Source: Nostoc desertorum CM1-VF14
GTDB taxonomy: Bacteria; Cyanobacteriota; Cyanobacteriia; Cyanobacteriales; Nostocaceae
Direction of reading: 5' to 3'
Length of the DNA: 64,000 nucleotides
Assembly (NCBI GenBank): GCA_019359245.1
Contig: JAHHHR010000006.1
Coordinates: 62,001 to 126,000 of the forward strand
Of the stretch, positions 39,079 to 48,261 are shown one piece after another. The translations under genes and the position numbers were made by a program. Position 1 is the first letter of the stretch. Each line of letters begins with the position of its first letter. The notes beneath the pieces were generated by a model. That model was given only the letters and a program-made list of their open reading frames with translations, had not been told where the DNA came from and ran no database searches.

Positions 39079-39672
39079 TTACAAAGGAATCAGTTCTGGG
39101 TAATATTGCAACAGTTGGTCGCTAGTGAGTTCATCGCCTAATTGTGCTGGCGAGAAATGTACTTGGATTGCTTTAAATCTATGTTTATAATGCAAATTAA
39201 TCAATGCTTTCAATCCTTCTTTCAGTGCTTGAACGTTAGAAAGATCAGTTTCTAGCTCTGGTACTTCTCCTTCATAAGCTACTGTTAGCATCACAATGAC
39301 ATTGCGGGTTACAGGTATAGATAAGGGTTCATTCAATCCAGAGTCAGAACTGTAATCTGGTTCACTAAGATATCTTTGGGCAGAGTCAGTAAATAATTCA
39401 TTCACGTAATCTCCTGCCTCGCCTTCATCAAAAAATACGTCACCTTCGTTAGCAGCAGAAAGCCAATATTCATCGTATTGCAGTAAGGTTTGGCTAATTT
39501 CTACTAATCCTTCTCCCAAAACTTCTAAATCACCATCGGCATCGATCGCATCTCGTCCTGCACTATTTAATACTCCCAAAATTGGTGCTACTTCACCTCC
39601 TCCTAAGTGCAGAAATAGGCGAAAGACTACGTAGCGAGTTCGACCAATCATTCTATTAAAGGTATCGCGCAT
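39079..39672 (-). CDS. DUF1517-like cytosolic protein
   Basis: 197 residues from ATG 39672, which has GGAGG just upstream; a TTG four codons earlier overlaps that site. The sequence has GEGLVEISQTLLQYDEYWLSA and VTRNVIVMLTVAYEGEVPEL, similar to DUF1517 proteins of cyanobacteria and chloroplasts, with acidic linkers (DEGEAGDY, EPDYSSDSG). No membrane segment. The family match is moderate. It lies on the same strand between the lipoprotein and the pentapeptide protein, 75 bp from the latter. Confidence 0.6.
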   Translation of the reverse strand: MRDTFNRMIGRTRYVVFRLFLHLGGGEVAPILGVLNSAGRDAIDADGDLEVLGEGLVEISQTLLQYDEYWLSAANEGDVFFDEGEAGDYVNELFTDSAQRYLSEPDYSSDSGLNEPLSIPVTRNVIVMLTVAYEGEVPELETDLSNVQALKEGLKALINLHYKHRFKAIQVHFSPAQLGDELTSDQLLQYYPELIPL

Positions 39673-39746
39673 TCTTTCCTCCAAATTTTATTTTCTTCAT
39701 TAGATATTAGTTTAATAATTAATTACCAATGACTAATGCCCAATGC

Positions 39747-41366
39747 CTAATAACTAATATTGTGAAATCCTTTGACAAAATCCATAACCATATTCAACGA
39801 AGGCAATATATATTTTGTTGCTTCACTAGATGTATCATCATAAGCTGAAGCATTGAGAGCAGAGCGATTAATAAATCTTTTTCCAAAATGAGGGTTGTCA
39901 TGGGCAATCAAAGTGTGGGCGCTGGAATTCGTTAAAATTATTTGGGTTGGCGCTTTACAAAAATTTAACTTTGCAGCTACTTCGATATTTTTTTTCATCT
40001 GTTTAATTGTTGTAGCCTGGCTCATCGCTTGCTCTATAAGAATATTTAATTCTTTCACGCTCTGGGGTGATTTTAGCGATTTTAAATTTTGGTTTGCAAC
40101 AACTTCATTGTTAATCATTTCCACCATTCTGGAAATATTCTTTTGGGTAGATACCGCATCTAAAAAGGGAAGAATCACAATGTAAGCAGTAGAAAATAAT
40201 GCTTCATCACTATCTAAATGAAATGTGAAAACAGTTCGACGACGCCCACCTTCCATGCTTGGGGGTTGTTTCAGCCCCCGGTATTCTTGAGCAATTTGAT
40301 AATAAGCACCAGCAAGAGCAAAATTGGCTTCGTGTTCTAGGGCTGCATCAACAATAATTCTGATTGTTGGCGGTGTTTCGTTAAAAAAATCTCGTGAGTC
40401 TTCGGCATGGAAGTTTTGGATAATGGAGCGATCGCCATTTGGGCTAAGATCAACCCATTCACAAATCATGCCTTCGGTTTTTAAACCAAATCTGGAGGTG
40501 GCATAAAGCTTTGCTCCTGTTAAAGTTGCCCCTGTTAAGTCAGCACCAATCCATTCCGCTCTAATTAATTTGGCCTGAGTTAAATTTGCGTGGATGAAAA
40601 TTGTATTCGTTAAATTGGCATTGCTTAAATCTGCGCCACTTAAATTAGCTCCGCTCAACTTTGCGCCGCTCAAATCTGCCCACCGAAGATTTGCGCCACT
40701 CAAATCTGCCCACCGGAGATTCGCTCCACTCAAATCGGCTCCGCTCAAGTTAGTATGGTTGAGATTCGCTTGTCTGAGTTCGGTGTCTCGCAAATTTGCA
40801 CCGCTCAAGTCACAACGACTCAGGTCACTAGCATTTAAGTTAGCCATTTCCAAGTTGGCTCCCGTCAAAGAAGCGCCTTTCAAGACAGCCTCACTCAAGT
40901 TAGCGTGGCGGAGATTCGCTTGGCGGAGTGTTGCTTCTCGCAGATCGGCGCTGGTGAGATTAGCCTCCAATAGGTCGGCGCGACTAAGATCAGCACGAAT
41001 TAACTCGGCACGAATCAATAAGGCTCCTCTAAGTTGAGCGCGATTTAGATCCGCTCGAATCAAATTAGCGACGTTGAGACTAGCGTTATTCAAGATGGCG
41101 CTACATAAATTCGCGCCACTTAGTCTTGCTACATTCAGCTTGGCATTGCTCAAGTTAGCTTCACTCAGATTCGCGCCGCTCAGGTTGACTATACTCAAAT
41201 TAGCATTGCTAAGATTCACCCCACTGAGTTTGGCCCCACTCAGGTTAGCTTCCGCAAGGTCAACACCATTAAAGTTTAAGACTCCTGCTGCGTATTGTTC
41301 CAGTAATTCCTCTACAGTCATTGATGCTACCCCTTGGATGCCAACTTTAATAGTTGGTAAAGTCAT
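39747..41366 (-). CDS. Pentapeptide-repeat protein with a separate C-terminal domain
   Basis: 539 residues. An N-terminal MTVEELLEQYAAGVLNFNGVDL cap leads into about 50 pentapeptides (residues 30-285, A(D/N)LSx pattern) forming a quadrilateral helix. A distinct C-terminal part (about 330-539) includes TPPTIRIIVDAALEHEANFA, a GGRRRTVFTFHLDSDEA block and DTSSEATKYILPSLNMVMDF; I do not recognise it. Function unknown. The ATG lies nine bases from that of tyrA, on the other strand. Confidence 0.8.
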   Translation of the reverse strand: MTLPTIKVGIQGVASMTVEELLEQYAAGVLNFNGVDLAEANLSGAKLSGVNLSNANLSIVNLSGANLSEANLSNAKLNVARLSGANLCSAILNNASLNVANLIRADLNRAQLRGALLIRAELIRADLSRADLLEANLTSADLREATLRQANLRHANLSEAVLKGASLTGANLEMANLNASDLSRCDLSGANLRDTELRQANLNHTNLSGADLSGANLRWADLSGANLRWADLSGAKLSGANLSGADLSNANLTNTIFIHANLTQAKLIRAEWIGADLTGATLTGAKLYATSRFGLKTEGMICEWVDLSPNGDRSIIQNFHAEDSRDFFNETPPTIRIIVDAALEHEANFALAGAYYQIAQEYRGLKQPPSMEGGRRRTVFTFHLDSDEALFSTAYIVILPFLDAVSTQKNISRMVEMINNEVVANQNLKSLKSPQSVKELNILIEQAMSQATTIKQMKKNIEVAAKLNFCKAPTQIILTNSSAHTLIAHDNPHFGKRFINRSALNASAYDDTSSEATKYILPSLNMVMDFVKGFHNISY

Positions 41367-41375
41367 AAAAACGGA

Positions 41376-42230
41376 ATGTCAAAATCAAAAATGAATATTG
41401 GGATTTTAGGGCTGGGACTGATAGGCGGATCTTTGGGTTTTGATTTGCGATCGCAAGGACATCATATCTTAGGAGTCAGCCGCCGTGAAGCCACTTGTCA
41501 AAAAGCAGTTGCTCTCGGCAGTGTTGATCAAGCATCCGTTGATCTGAGCCTATTGGCAGCCGCAGAGGTTGTCTTTATTTGTACACCTCTAGCGCTTATT
41601 GTGCCCCAATTTGAGCAGATGATCGCTCATTTGTCTGCCGCTACTGTCATAACTGATGTGGGATCGGCGAAAGCAGAGATAGTTAAGGCAATTTCTCCCC
41701 TTTGGGATAATTTTATCGGCGGTCACCCAATGGCGGGAAGGACAGATAGTGGCATAGAAGCTGCACAGCGACATTTATTTGTTGATAAACCTTATGTGCT
41801 AACACCGACAAATACAACACCAACTAGTGCAATTACGATTGTGGAAGAAATTGTGCGATCGCTTGGGGCCAATATCTACTATTGTCAACCTGAGCAACAT
41901 GACCGCGCTGTTAGTTGGATTTCTCATTTACCTGTAATGGTCAGTTCCTCCTTGATTGCTGCTTGTTTGAGTGAAACTGACCCTAATGTTTTGGAATTAG
42001 CCCAAAAGTTAGCTAGTTCAGGTTTTCGGGATACCAGTCGTGTGGGTGGTGGGAATCCAGAGTTGGGTGTGATGATGGCCCGCTATAATCGTCAAGCATT
42101 GCTGCGATCGCTGCAACAGTATCGTCACAATCTCGATGAGTTGACTAACTTAATTGAGCAAGAAAATTGGGAAGTTTTAGAGCAAAAGTTGAAATCAACA
42201 GGGAAAGCACGACCTGATTTTGTTGATTAG
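41376..42230 (+). CDS. tyrA: Arogenate/prephenate dehydrogenase (tyrosine biosynthesis)
   Basis: 284 residues. The Rossmann motif GILGLGLIGGSLGFDL at the start binds NADP, and the family landmarks VFICTPLALIVPQFE, ITDVGSAK, FIGGHPMAG and AVSWISHLPVMVSSSL (with the catalytic-region His) follow. Most cyanobacterial enzymes use arogenate and NADP to give tyrosine. ATG 41376 or 41391 (MNIGILGLG); the latter is closer to usual family starts. Divergent from the pentapeptide gene with only nine bases between start codons, so its promoter must overlap that gene. Confidence 0.92.
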   Translation: MSKSKMNIGILGLGLIGGSLGFDLRSQGHHILGVSRREATCQKAVALGSVDQASVDLSLLAAAEVVFICTPLALIVPQFEQMIAHLSAATVITDVGSAKAEIVKAISPLWDNFIGGHPMAGRTDSGIEAAQRHLFVDKPYVLTPTNTTPTSAITIVEEIVRSLGANIYYCQPEQHDRAVSWISHLPVMVSSSLIAACLSETDPNVLELAQKLASSGFRDTSRVGGGNPELGVMMARYNRQALLRSLQQYRHNLDELTNLIEQENWEVLEQKLKSTGKARPDFVD

Positions 42231-42235
42231 TTTTA

Positions 42236-42264
42236 GGGTGCGTTATGTTATTGATAACGCACCC
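42236..42264. terminator. Terminator-like hairpin after tyrA
   Basis: GGGTGCGTTA / TAACGCACCC, 10-bp perfect stem with a 9-base loop, six bases after the tyrA stop. Confidence 0.75.
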
Positions 42265-42467
42265 ATTTAAACATTTGGTAAGTTCATTGCTTATTGGTTA
42301 TGAATGTTTTTTGAGCTTGTTGATCAAGTCGGGTGGATGCTTCTGGTTAAATCAATAAAGATAGACATTAAGTAATTTTGACAGTAAAATCTTTACAAAA
42401 TGCTACTTAACAGTTTTATAGTCACCAAACTGATGTACTATAACAGATAAATTTACAAAAATAAACA

Positions 42468-42758
42468 ATGGTAGAACGCCCAATCAAGAAATCGGAACGT
42501 CAGTCGCAAGGGAGTACTGACAACAATTCCGAAAATACGGATTCTATAGCTCCTATTGAATCCAACCCCAAAAGCTCAAAACCTAGCCGTAACCGCTCGT
42601 CTGACAAAGGGAAAAAAGCATCTTATGGAGAAGAGAACAGGCAGCAGGGGAATCCTGCCCTAGCACGCGGTCCAAAACCCGTTAAACCTCCAGTCAAAGT
42701 CCAAACAGAAGAACTTGAAACCGAATCGGAACCTATCTCTGAGGAGCCTCAAGAGTAA
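42468..42758 (+). CDS. Small disordered protein of unknown function
   Basis: 96 residues, almost entirely Ser, Asn, Lys, Pro and Glu: MVERPIKKSERQSQGSTDNN, a basic centre (SRNRSSDKGKKASYG), NPALARGPKPVKPPVKVQ, then an acidic tail (ETESEPISEEPQE). It is predicted disordered with a charge switch from basic to acidic. ATG 42468 follows an A-rich leader without a clear ribosome-binding site. It resembles small conserved cyanobacterial hypothetical proteins, but I cannot name it. Confidence 0.55.
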   Translation: MVERPIKKSERQSQGSTDNNSENTDSIAPIESNPKSSKPSRNRSSDKGKKASYGEENRQQGNPALARGPKPVKPPVKVQTEELETESEPISEEPQE

Positions 42759-42876
42759 CATTACAAGTGCTGCGTGTGATGTGGGAGGCTGCAAGGGTAT
42801 GAAGGCTAGGATTTCTGTCTTGAAGGCAGTTATCATAGCCCACATCACCATTGGGTTATTTTGATATTTAATGCTT

Positions 42877-43389
42877 TTACTCAATTTCTGTAACTAGCCA
42901 TTGCCACTCAGTGACTACAGTGCTAGATATGTTGAGAAGCAATTGCTGTCCACTAGAGAGTGGCACATAGAGTTTGAGTGCATCAGTTGTTGGTAATTTA
43001 GGCAAGATATCAGTTAAGTTATATTCGCCCACATTAGGGACGGGTGCAGTTAGAGCATATGCATCAGATGCATTCAGCAATCTTCCTGCTGCTGTCTCAA
43101 TCAATAATGGTTGGGTATGAGCAATTTCAACAACACCCGGAAAAGCAACCAAGCGCAACCGTAAGTCTTTTACCGGACTGTTGTAATTCTGTTTGAACAG
43201 TAGCACTTGCCAAGCATATCCTTTTTCATCCTTGATAGATACTTGTGAGTGGTAGCGTAAAACATCAGGAGAATCATGGTGTTGGCGCAGCATTGCTTGT
43301 GCTGGCTGTACACTCCATCCACATACAGTTAACGCTAGAAATACAACTAGGGCACAACGCCAAAAATATTGTTGGAATTTTCGCTTCAT
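42877..43389 (-). CDS. DUF3122 family exported protein
   Basis: 170 residues with a signal peptide (CALVVFLALTVCGWSVQPAQA) and then the DUF3122 domain: MLRQHHDSPDVLRYHSQVSI, WQVLLFKQNY, LRLRLVAFPGVVEIAHTQPL and a closing VVTEWQWLV. Restricted to cyanobacteria, function unknown; periplasm or thylakoid lumen is expected. ATG 43389. Confidence 0.85.
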   Translation of the reverse strand: MKRKFQQYFWRCALVVFLALTVCGWSVQPAQAMLRQHHDSPDVLRYHSQVSIKDEKGYAWQVLLFKQNYNSPVKDLRLRLVAFPGVVEIAHTQPLLIETAAGRLLNASDAYALTAPVPNVGEYNLTDILPKLPTTDALKLYVPLSSGQQLLLNISSTVVTEWQWLVTEIE

Positions 43390-43512
43390 GTGACATATTT
43401 TGCAGCAGCTCCATCATCAGTAAGATGATGGATTGCGATCGCACTCATTGTTTTTTCTATGAAGGTATGGGTAAATCACCACCAATTAATTGTACAGCGC
43501 CTGCTATTGTAA

Positions 43513-43904
43513 ATGCGATTTGCGCTGCGATCGTCTCGCAGAGAAGTCGAAACCAACGGCGGTGGTAAATTTATTAACGGAAATTGCCTTAAAGATGCAA
43601 AAGATAATTCCTTACTTCTGGCAGATCAACTCTCAATCTTGGCTGGCTTAGAGATTCTCGTGGTCGATGATGATGCAGATATGCGAGAGTTTTTGCCCTT
43701 CATGCTGGAGCAGTATGGTGCGACTGTTACGTTGTTGCTTCAGCCATTGAAGCTTTAACTGCGCTGAGTCAATCCCAGCCGAATTTGATCACCAGCGATA
43801 TCGAGATGCCAGGAATGGATGGTTATATGTTGATGCGACAGGTGATGACGCTAGCTAAACAAGCGATTAAACTATGGATAATATCAAGCAAGTGTTGCTT
43901 TTAG
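43513..43904 (+). pseudogene. Receiver (CheY-like) domain remnant, frameshifted and truncated
   Basis: Frame 1 reads LAGLEILVVDDDADMREFLPFMLEQYGATV, the first third of a receiver domain. At about 43730 the frame changes, and the next frame continues the domain: VVASAIEALTALSQSQPNL, SDIEMPGMDGYMLMRQV (with the phosphoacceptor Asp), then degenerates and stops at 43904. Restoring one lost base in GTTACGTTGTT would join them. The conserved Lys and the end of the domain are gone. It looks like the tail of a hybrid histidine kinase, common in Nostoc. Confidence 0.8.
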
Positions 43905-43971
43905 CACCACTTACATAAATTTAATTTCATTGTTACATCTAAAATCTGCTCCTGCTATATAAATACCGATT

Positions 43972-46557
43972 ATGTCAGTGTATCAAGGAAGTTGTGGGGA
44001 GACCGCCGATTTGATTATTGGTGTTCACAACCAAGAAAAGCGCGAATTACAAGCAAATTCTGCTCCTGTAGGTGCTCTTGCTACCAGGCAAGGAACTTTT
44101 TCTACGTTTCTTGCTCCCCTGACTCAAGATACTTTTAAACAGGTCGTTAAGGATGTCGAGCAAAAATTACAGATTGTCCATCAAACCCTATCAATGCTAG
44201 ATTCTCAGGGTTTTGAAACTCTTCTGCAAGAAATGTTGCATTCGATAACCTTGAAAACCGGAGAATTACTGGGGGCAGACCGGACGACAATATTTCTATT
44301 GGATGAAGAAAAACAAGAACTCTGGTCAATTCTGGCTGAAGGGGAGGGCGATCGCTCTTTAGAAATTCGCATCCCCGCCAATAAAGGCATTGCTGGGGAA
44401 GTCGCCACCTTCAAGCGAGTTATCAATATTCCCTTTGATTTTTATAACGATCCGCGATCGCATTTTGCTCAAGAACAAGAAAAAAGAACTGGCTATCGCA
44501 CCTATACGATGCTGGCTTTGCCATTGTTAAATGAACATGGGCAGTTAGTTGCGGTAGTGCAATTACTAAATAAATTAAAATCTGCGAATAATCCCAATGC
44601 TTCACTTGCAGAACGCATTGATACCAAAGGTTTTATCTGTGCTGACGAACAATTATTTCAAGAATTTGCCCCTTCGATTCGCCTAATTTTAGAATCCTCG
44701 CGCTCTTTTTATGTCGCCACCCAAAAACAAAGAGCAGTGGCGGCGCTGATGAAGGCAATCAAGTCCCTCTCTCAAAGCAGTCTTGACTTAGAAGACACAT
44801 TAAAGCGGGTGATGGATGAAGCCAAGGAACTGATGAATGCCGATCGCAGTACACTATGGTTAATAGACCGCGATCGCCATGAATTATGGACGAAAATCAC
44901 CCAGGATGATGGTTCAACTAAGGAGTTGCGAGTCCCCATAGGTAAAGGCTTTGCTGGTATAGTGGCGGCTTCTGGCAAGAAATTGAATATTGCGTTTGAT
45001 TTGTACTACCATCCTGACTCTGATACTGCCAAACAACTCGATCAGCAAAATGGCTATCGCACCTGTAGCTTGCTTTGTATGCCAGTATTTAATGCCGATC
45101 AACAACTGATTGGCGTTACCCAATTAGTAAATAAAAAGAAAAGTGGGGATTTTCCACCTTATAATCCAGCTGATTGGCCCAAAGCTCCCGACTGCTTCCA
45201 AGCTAGCTTTGACCGCAACGATGAAGAATTTATGGAAGCTTTTAATATTCAAGCGGGAGTAGCGCTGCAAAATGCTCAGTTGTTTGCCACAGTTAAGCAA
45301 CAAGAACAAATGCAACGGGATATTTTGCGTAGTCTTTCCAATGGAGTAGTTTCCACTGATAAAACTGGGTTGATTATCGCCGCTAATGAAAGCGCTCAAC
45401 GTTTGCTAGGACTGGGAGTAGATGACCGATTAGAAGGTAAATTAGTTAATGATGTCATTGGGATCAAAGAAGGTGACTTTAGCAAGTGGTATCAAGATGC
45501 TTTACATGCAGTTGATTTAAAAGGCCGTCAGCAATATTACCCCGATCGCACACTCTTAACTACTGGTACAGAACAGCACAGTATCAATTTATCCATCAAC
45601 ACAATAGCTGATGCTAGCGATCAAGAGCAAGTCCGGGGGGCGCTGGTGGTAATGGAAGATATCAGTGATGAAAAGCGGCTCAAGAGTACGATGTACCGCT
45701 ACATGACCCAGGAATTAGCCGAAGAATTGCTGAAATTGGATGATGCTAAACTAGGAGGCGATCGCAAAGAAGTTTCGATTTTATTTTCCGATATTCGCGG
45801 CTACACCACTTTAACGGAAAACTTGGAAGCAGAAGAAGTGGTGAGTATGCTCAATGAATATTTTGAATCAATGGTGGAGGCAGTCTTTAAACATAAAGGC
45901 ACCCTTGATAAATACATTGGCGATGCAATTATGGCTGTGTTTGGTTCTCCTCTACCTTTGGAAGAACACGCTTGGATGGCAGTGCAAACATCCTTAGAAA
46001 TGCGCCATCGCCTGCACGAATTTAATCAACGTCGCTATGCAGATGATAAGCCTAGAATCAAGATCGGCATTGGCATTAATTCTGATACCGTGATTAGTGG
46101 AAATATCGGCTCTAGTAAGCGGATGGAATTTACTGCCATTGGTGATGGCGTTAATCTTGGTTCTAGACTAGAAAGCGTTAGTAAACAGTATGGTTGCGAT
46201 ATTATTATTAGCCATAACACTTTTAAACCATGCCAAGATCATATTTGGGCTAGGGAACTAGATTACATTCGTGTCAAAGGCAGAAATGAGCCAGTAGCCA
46301 TATATGAATTACTAGGTTTGCGTTCCAATCCTATTGAAAGCGAAAAATTGCAAGTGATTGAGCACTATCACAAAGGACGCGAGTATTACCTCAATCGCCA
46401 GTTTTCCCTTGCTAGAGCCGAGTTTGCCAAAGTTTTGGCAGCAGATAGCCATGACAAAGCTGCTATGTTGCATCTGTTGCGTTGTCAGCATTGGTTACAA
46501 TCACCCCCAACAGATTCAGATTGGGATGAAGGAGTCTGGACGTTTCAGGAAAAATAA
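43972..46557 (+). CDS. cyaB1: GAF-GAF-PAS class III adenylate cyclase (CyaB1-like)
   Basis: 861 residues, the same size and order as Anabaena CyaB1: GAF-A (about 75-245), GAF-B (about 265-450), PAS (about 460-570), the class III cyclase (590-780), and a C-terminal TPR-like tail. Both GAF domains keep the cyclic-nucleotide NKFDE set (NK, F, DE near VQLLNK and VTQLVNK). The catalytic domain has metal-binding Asp607 (FSDIRGYTTL) and Asp651 (YIGDAIMAVFG), the adenine-selecting Lys and Asp region (KRMEFTAIGDG), and NLGSRLE with Asn and Arg. CyaB1 binds cAMP through GAF-B and activates itself. Cytosolic. Confidence 0.9.
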   Translation: MSVYQGSCGETADLIIGVHNQEKRELQANSAPVGALATRQGTFSTFLAPLTQDTFKQVVKDVEQKLQIVHQTLSMLDSQGFETLLQEMLHSITLKTGELLGADRTTIFLLDEEKQELWSILAEGEGDRSLEIRIPANKGIAGEVATFKRVINIPFDFYNDPRSHFAQEQEKRTGYRTYTMLALPLLNEHGQLVAVVQLLNKLKSANNPNASLAERIDTKGFICADEQLFQEFAPSIRLILESSRSFYVATQKQRAVAALMKAIKSLSQSSLDLEDTLKRVMDEAKELMNADRSTLWLIDRDRHELWTKITQDDGSTKELRVPIGKGFAGIVAASGKKLNIAFDLYYHPDSDTAKQLDQQNGYRTCSLLCMPVFNADQQLIGVTQLVNKKKSGDFPPYNPADWPKAPDCFQASFDRNDEEFMEAFNIQAGVALQNAQLFATVKQQEQMQRDILRSLSNGVVSTDKTGLIIAANESAQRLLGLGVDDRLEGKLVNDVIGIKEGDFSKWYQDALHAVDLKGRQQYYPDRTLLTTGTEQHSINLSINTIADASDQEQVRGALVVMEDISDEKRLKSTMYRYMTQELAEELLKLDDAKLGGDRKEVSILFSDIRGYTTLTENLEAEEVVSMLNEYFESMVEAVFKHKGTLDKYIGDAIMAVFGSPLPLEEHAWMAVQTSLEMRHRLHEFNQRRYADDKPRIKIGIGINSDTVISGNIGSSKRMEFTAIGDGVNLGSRLESVSKQYGCDIIISHNTFKPCQDHIWARELDYIRVKGRNEPVAIYELLGLRSNPIESEKLQVIEHYHKGREYYLNRQFSLARAEFAKVLAADSHDKAAMLHLLRCQHWLQSPPTDSDWDEGVWTFQEK

Positions 46558-46783
46558 CTGGTCAAGTCGCTTCTCTACGAGACGCTGCGCGAACGCTCCA
46601 ATTAAAAATTAAAAATTGATAATTAAAAATTAAAGAATTTTTTTAATTTTACATTTTTAATTTTTAATTCCCAAAGGGTGGGGGCTTGTACCCCAAATTA
46701 ATTAAAAATTATTATTCTCAATTTTTAACTTTTAATTAAAAAAAGGTCAACTGCCCCACCGACTTTTAGAATGCGGATTGGTA
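46558..46783. repeat. Repeat-filled gap between convergent genes
   Basis: A partial GC-rich interspersed repeat (CTACGAGACGCTGCGCGAACG at 46572-46592) followed by AT-rich heptanucleotide-type arrays (AATTAAAAA units and their inverse) to about 46740. The inverted A/T arrays may act as a terminator for both genes. Confidence 0.6.
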
Positions 46784-48112
46784 TTATTCTATAAGTTCGC
46801 CCATATTAAAATCTATTCTTATCCAACCTTTGAGTCTTCGTAAATTGTCGAGAATGAGTAAGGGAATCTGCCAGTGATGTACCATCAAAAAGGGTAAGGG
46901 ATCGCTCACCTCAAAAATTGCTTCTTTCCCCCGCCTGATGTTTCTTACCCAGGTTTGCAGTTGCTTAAACGATCTAATCTCATTCAGCCGCCAAACTTCG
47001 TGGTACAGCCAATAGGTTGGCTTACTATCACTAAGAGGCTGCAAAGATTCACCCAGAGGCTCTTTACCAAGATAGGCATCCGCTACTCCTGGATGATTGT
47101 AAAACATAGTAATGGCGGAGTGAGTCCTGGGGTTACACTCAATCGCGTAAACAGTTCCGTCTTCTGCCTGGATGAAGTCAAAGGAAAGTTGCCCAGTTTT
47201 TCCCAGTTCTTTGGTAAAATGACTTGCCCATTGCATAATTTCTCGCTGATCAACGTTTTCGTAGTTGACTTGAAAGGCGGATGACTCACAGCAGCAGTAC
47301 ATTCTTGACTCTCCATCTCGTGCGGTAGTGTGAGTGCAATATTCTTTTCCAGGGATGAATTCCTGCATAATCCAGGGGTTCTCCTCACTGATGGGCAGAC
47401 TCTTGACAAATGCTGCTGTTTCTGATGGTGTATCGCAAGGTAGCTTGGTGAGATTCAAGCGACGCACTTGATCGTAGGGGATGCTTTTAAGAATGTATTT
47501 GCGCTTCTCTTGAGAAAAGTCGAAGTTGAGAACTTGTTCGGGATCGGTAATTTTGAAGGATTTGGGGACAGATAAACCGAACGATCGCGCTGTTTCAGAA
47601 AAGGCAAACTTGTCATCCAGGAGCTTTGTGATATCAGCATCGAAGTGGAAAAACTCTACAAAGTCTGGTAAGGGTGACTTGCCTTGATCAAAGTGGATGA
47701 CAGAAAAAATGGCTACCGGGATGAAAAAGTCGATCTTTTCTGTTTTAGCGATCGCGTGTAGGGTTTCAATATAGCCTTCTAAATCTTTGCTGGGATCGGG
47801 AACAGTATAAAACCCTGCAACAGAGTTGGAATATTTATTCCCACTTAACCAATATTTCTCAATGTCAATTATAATAACCCGATGTCCAGCAGCATGAAAT
47901 GAACGCGCTAGCTGAAGAGTTTTAGTCATTCTAGCGCCAGCAATCAAAATATTTTTGGAATTGGGGTTGACAACAATTGACTTACTGAATGGTTGCTTAA
48001 AAAAGCTCCACAGTAACAATGTTAAAACGACAATACAGTTTAAGGGAAATGCGATCGCTAGTAATACAAGAGTGCCCAAGTTTTGGAACACTACAAAAAT
48101 ATGCTTTCTCAT
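46784..48112 (-). CDS. mysC: MysC-type ATP-grasp ligase, second copy (mycosporine-glycine synthase)
   Basis: 442 residues. MysC joins glycine to 4-deoxygadusol to give mycosporine-glycine. An N-terminal membrane-like segment (LLAIAFPLNCIVVLTLLLW) precedes an ATP-grasp fold: ILIAGARMTKTLQLARSFHA, LDDKFAFSETARSFGLSVP, the ATP-binding YILKSIPYD and WIMQEFIPGKEYCTH, and the metal-binding IECNPRTHSAITMFYNHPG. These segments match what I recall of the Nostoc and Anabaena MysC more closely than the upstream copy does. It is the last gene of the cluster, with a 22-base leader like that of the first copy. Paralogous along nearly its whole length to the next gene upstream. Confidence 0.88.
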   Translation of the reverse strand: MRKHIFVVFQNLGTLVLLAIAFPLNCIVVLTLLLWSFFKQPFSKSIVVNPNSKNILIAGARMTKTLQLARSFHAAGHRVIIIDIEKYWLSGNKYSNSVAGFYTVPDPSKDLEGYIETLHAIAKTEKIDFFIPVAIFSVIHFDQGKSPLPDFVEFFHFDADITKLLDDKFAFSETARSFGLSVPKSFKITDPEQVLNFDFSQEKRKYILKSIPYDQVRRLNLTKLPCDTPSETAAFVKSLPISEENPWIMQEFIPGKEYCTHTTARDGESRMYCCCESSAFQVNYENVDQREIMQWASHFTKELGKTGQLSFDFIQAEDGTVYAIECNPRTHSAITMFYNHPGVADAYLGKEPLGESLQPLSDSKPTYWLYHEVWRLNEIRSFKQLQTWVRNIRRGKEAIFEVSDPLPFLMVHHWQIPLLILDNLRRLKGWIRIDFNMGELIE

Positions 48113-48147
48113 AGTTAGAATTGTGACATCAAAGATTGTATTTTTTT

Positions 48148-48261
48148 CTCGTCAAATATTTTTAAACAAATTGCACCTGCTTTAACGAGCTAATTTGATT
48201 AAGTCTCTATTGCTATTCAAGTTAATAACTAGGCTGACTATAACTTAGGGTTTGCAGAGGT
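48148..48261 (-). pseudogene. Relic of a further mysC copy at the junction of the two mysC genes
   Basis: This 114-bp stretch aligns with the internal segment 48432-48550 of the first mysC gene: identical blocks include CAAATATTTTTAAAC, TGCTTTAACGA, ATTAAGTCT and TTTGCAGAGGT or its near match. Read on the minus strand it encodes PLQTLSYSQPSY then a stop, against PLQPLSDSKPTYW in the gene. The last seven codons plus stop of the upstream mysC run through it in a different frame (TSANPKL). It is thus a decayed fragment, not part of a working frame. Confidence 0.8.
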
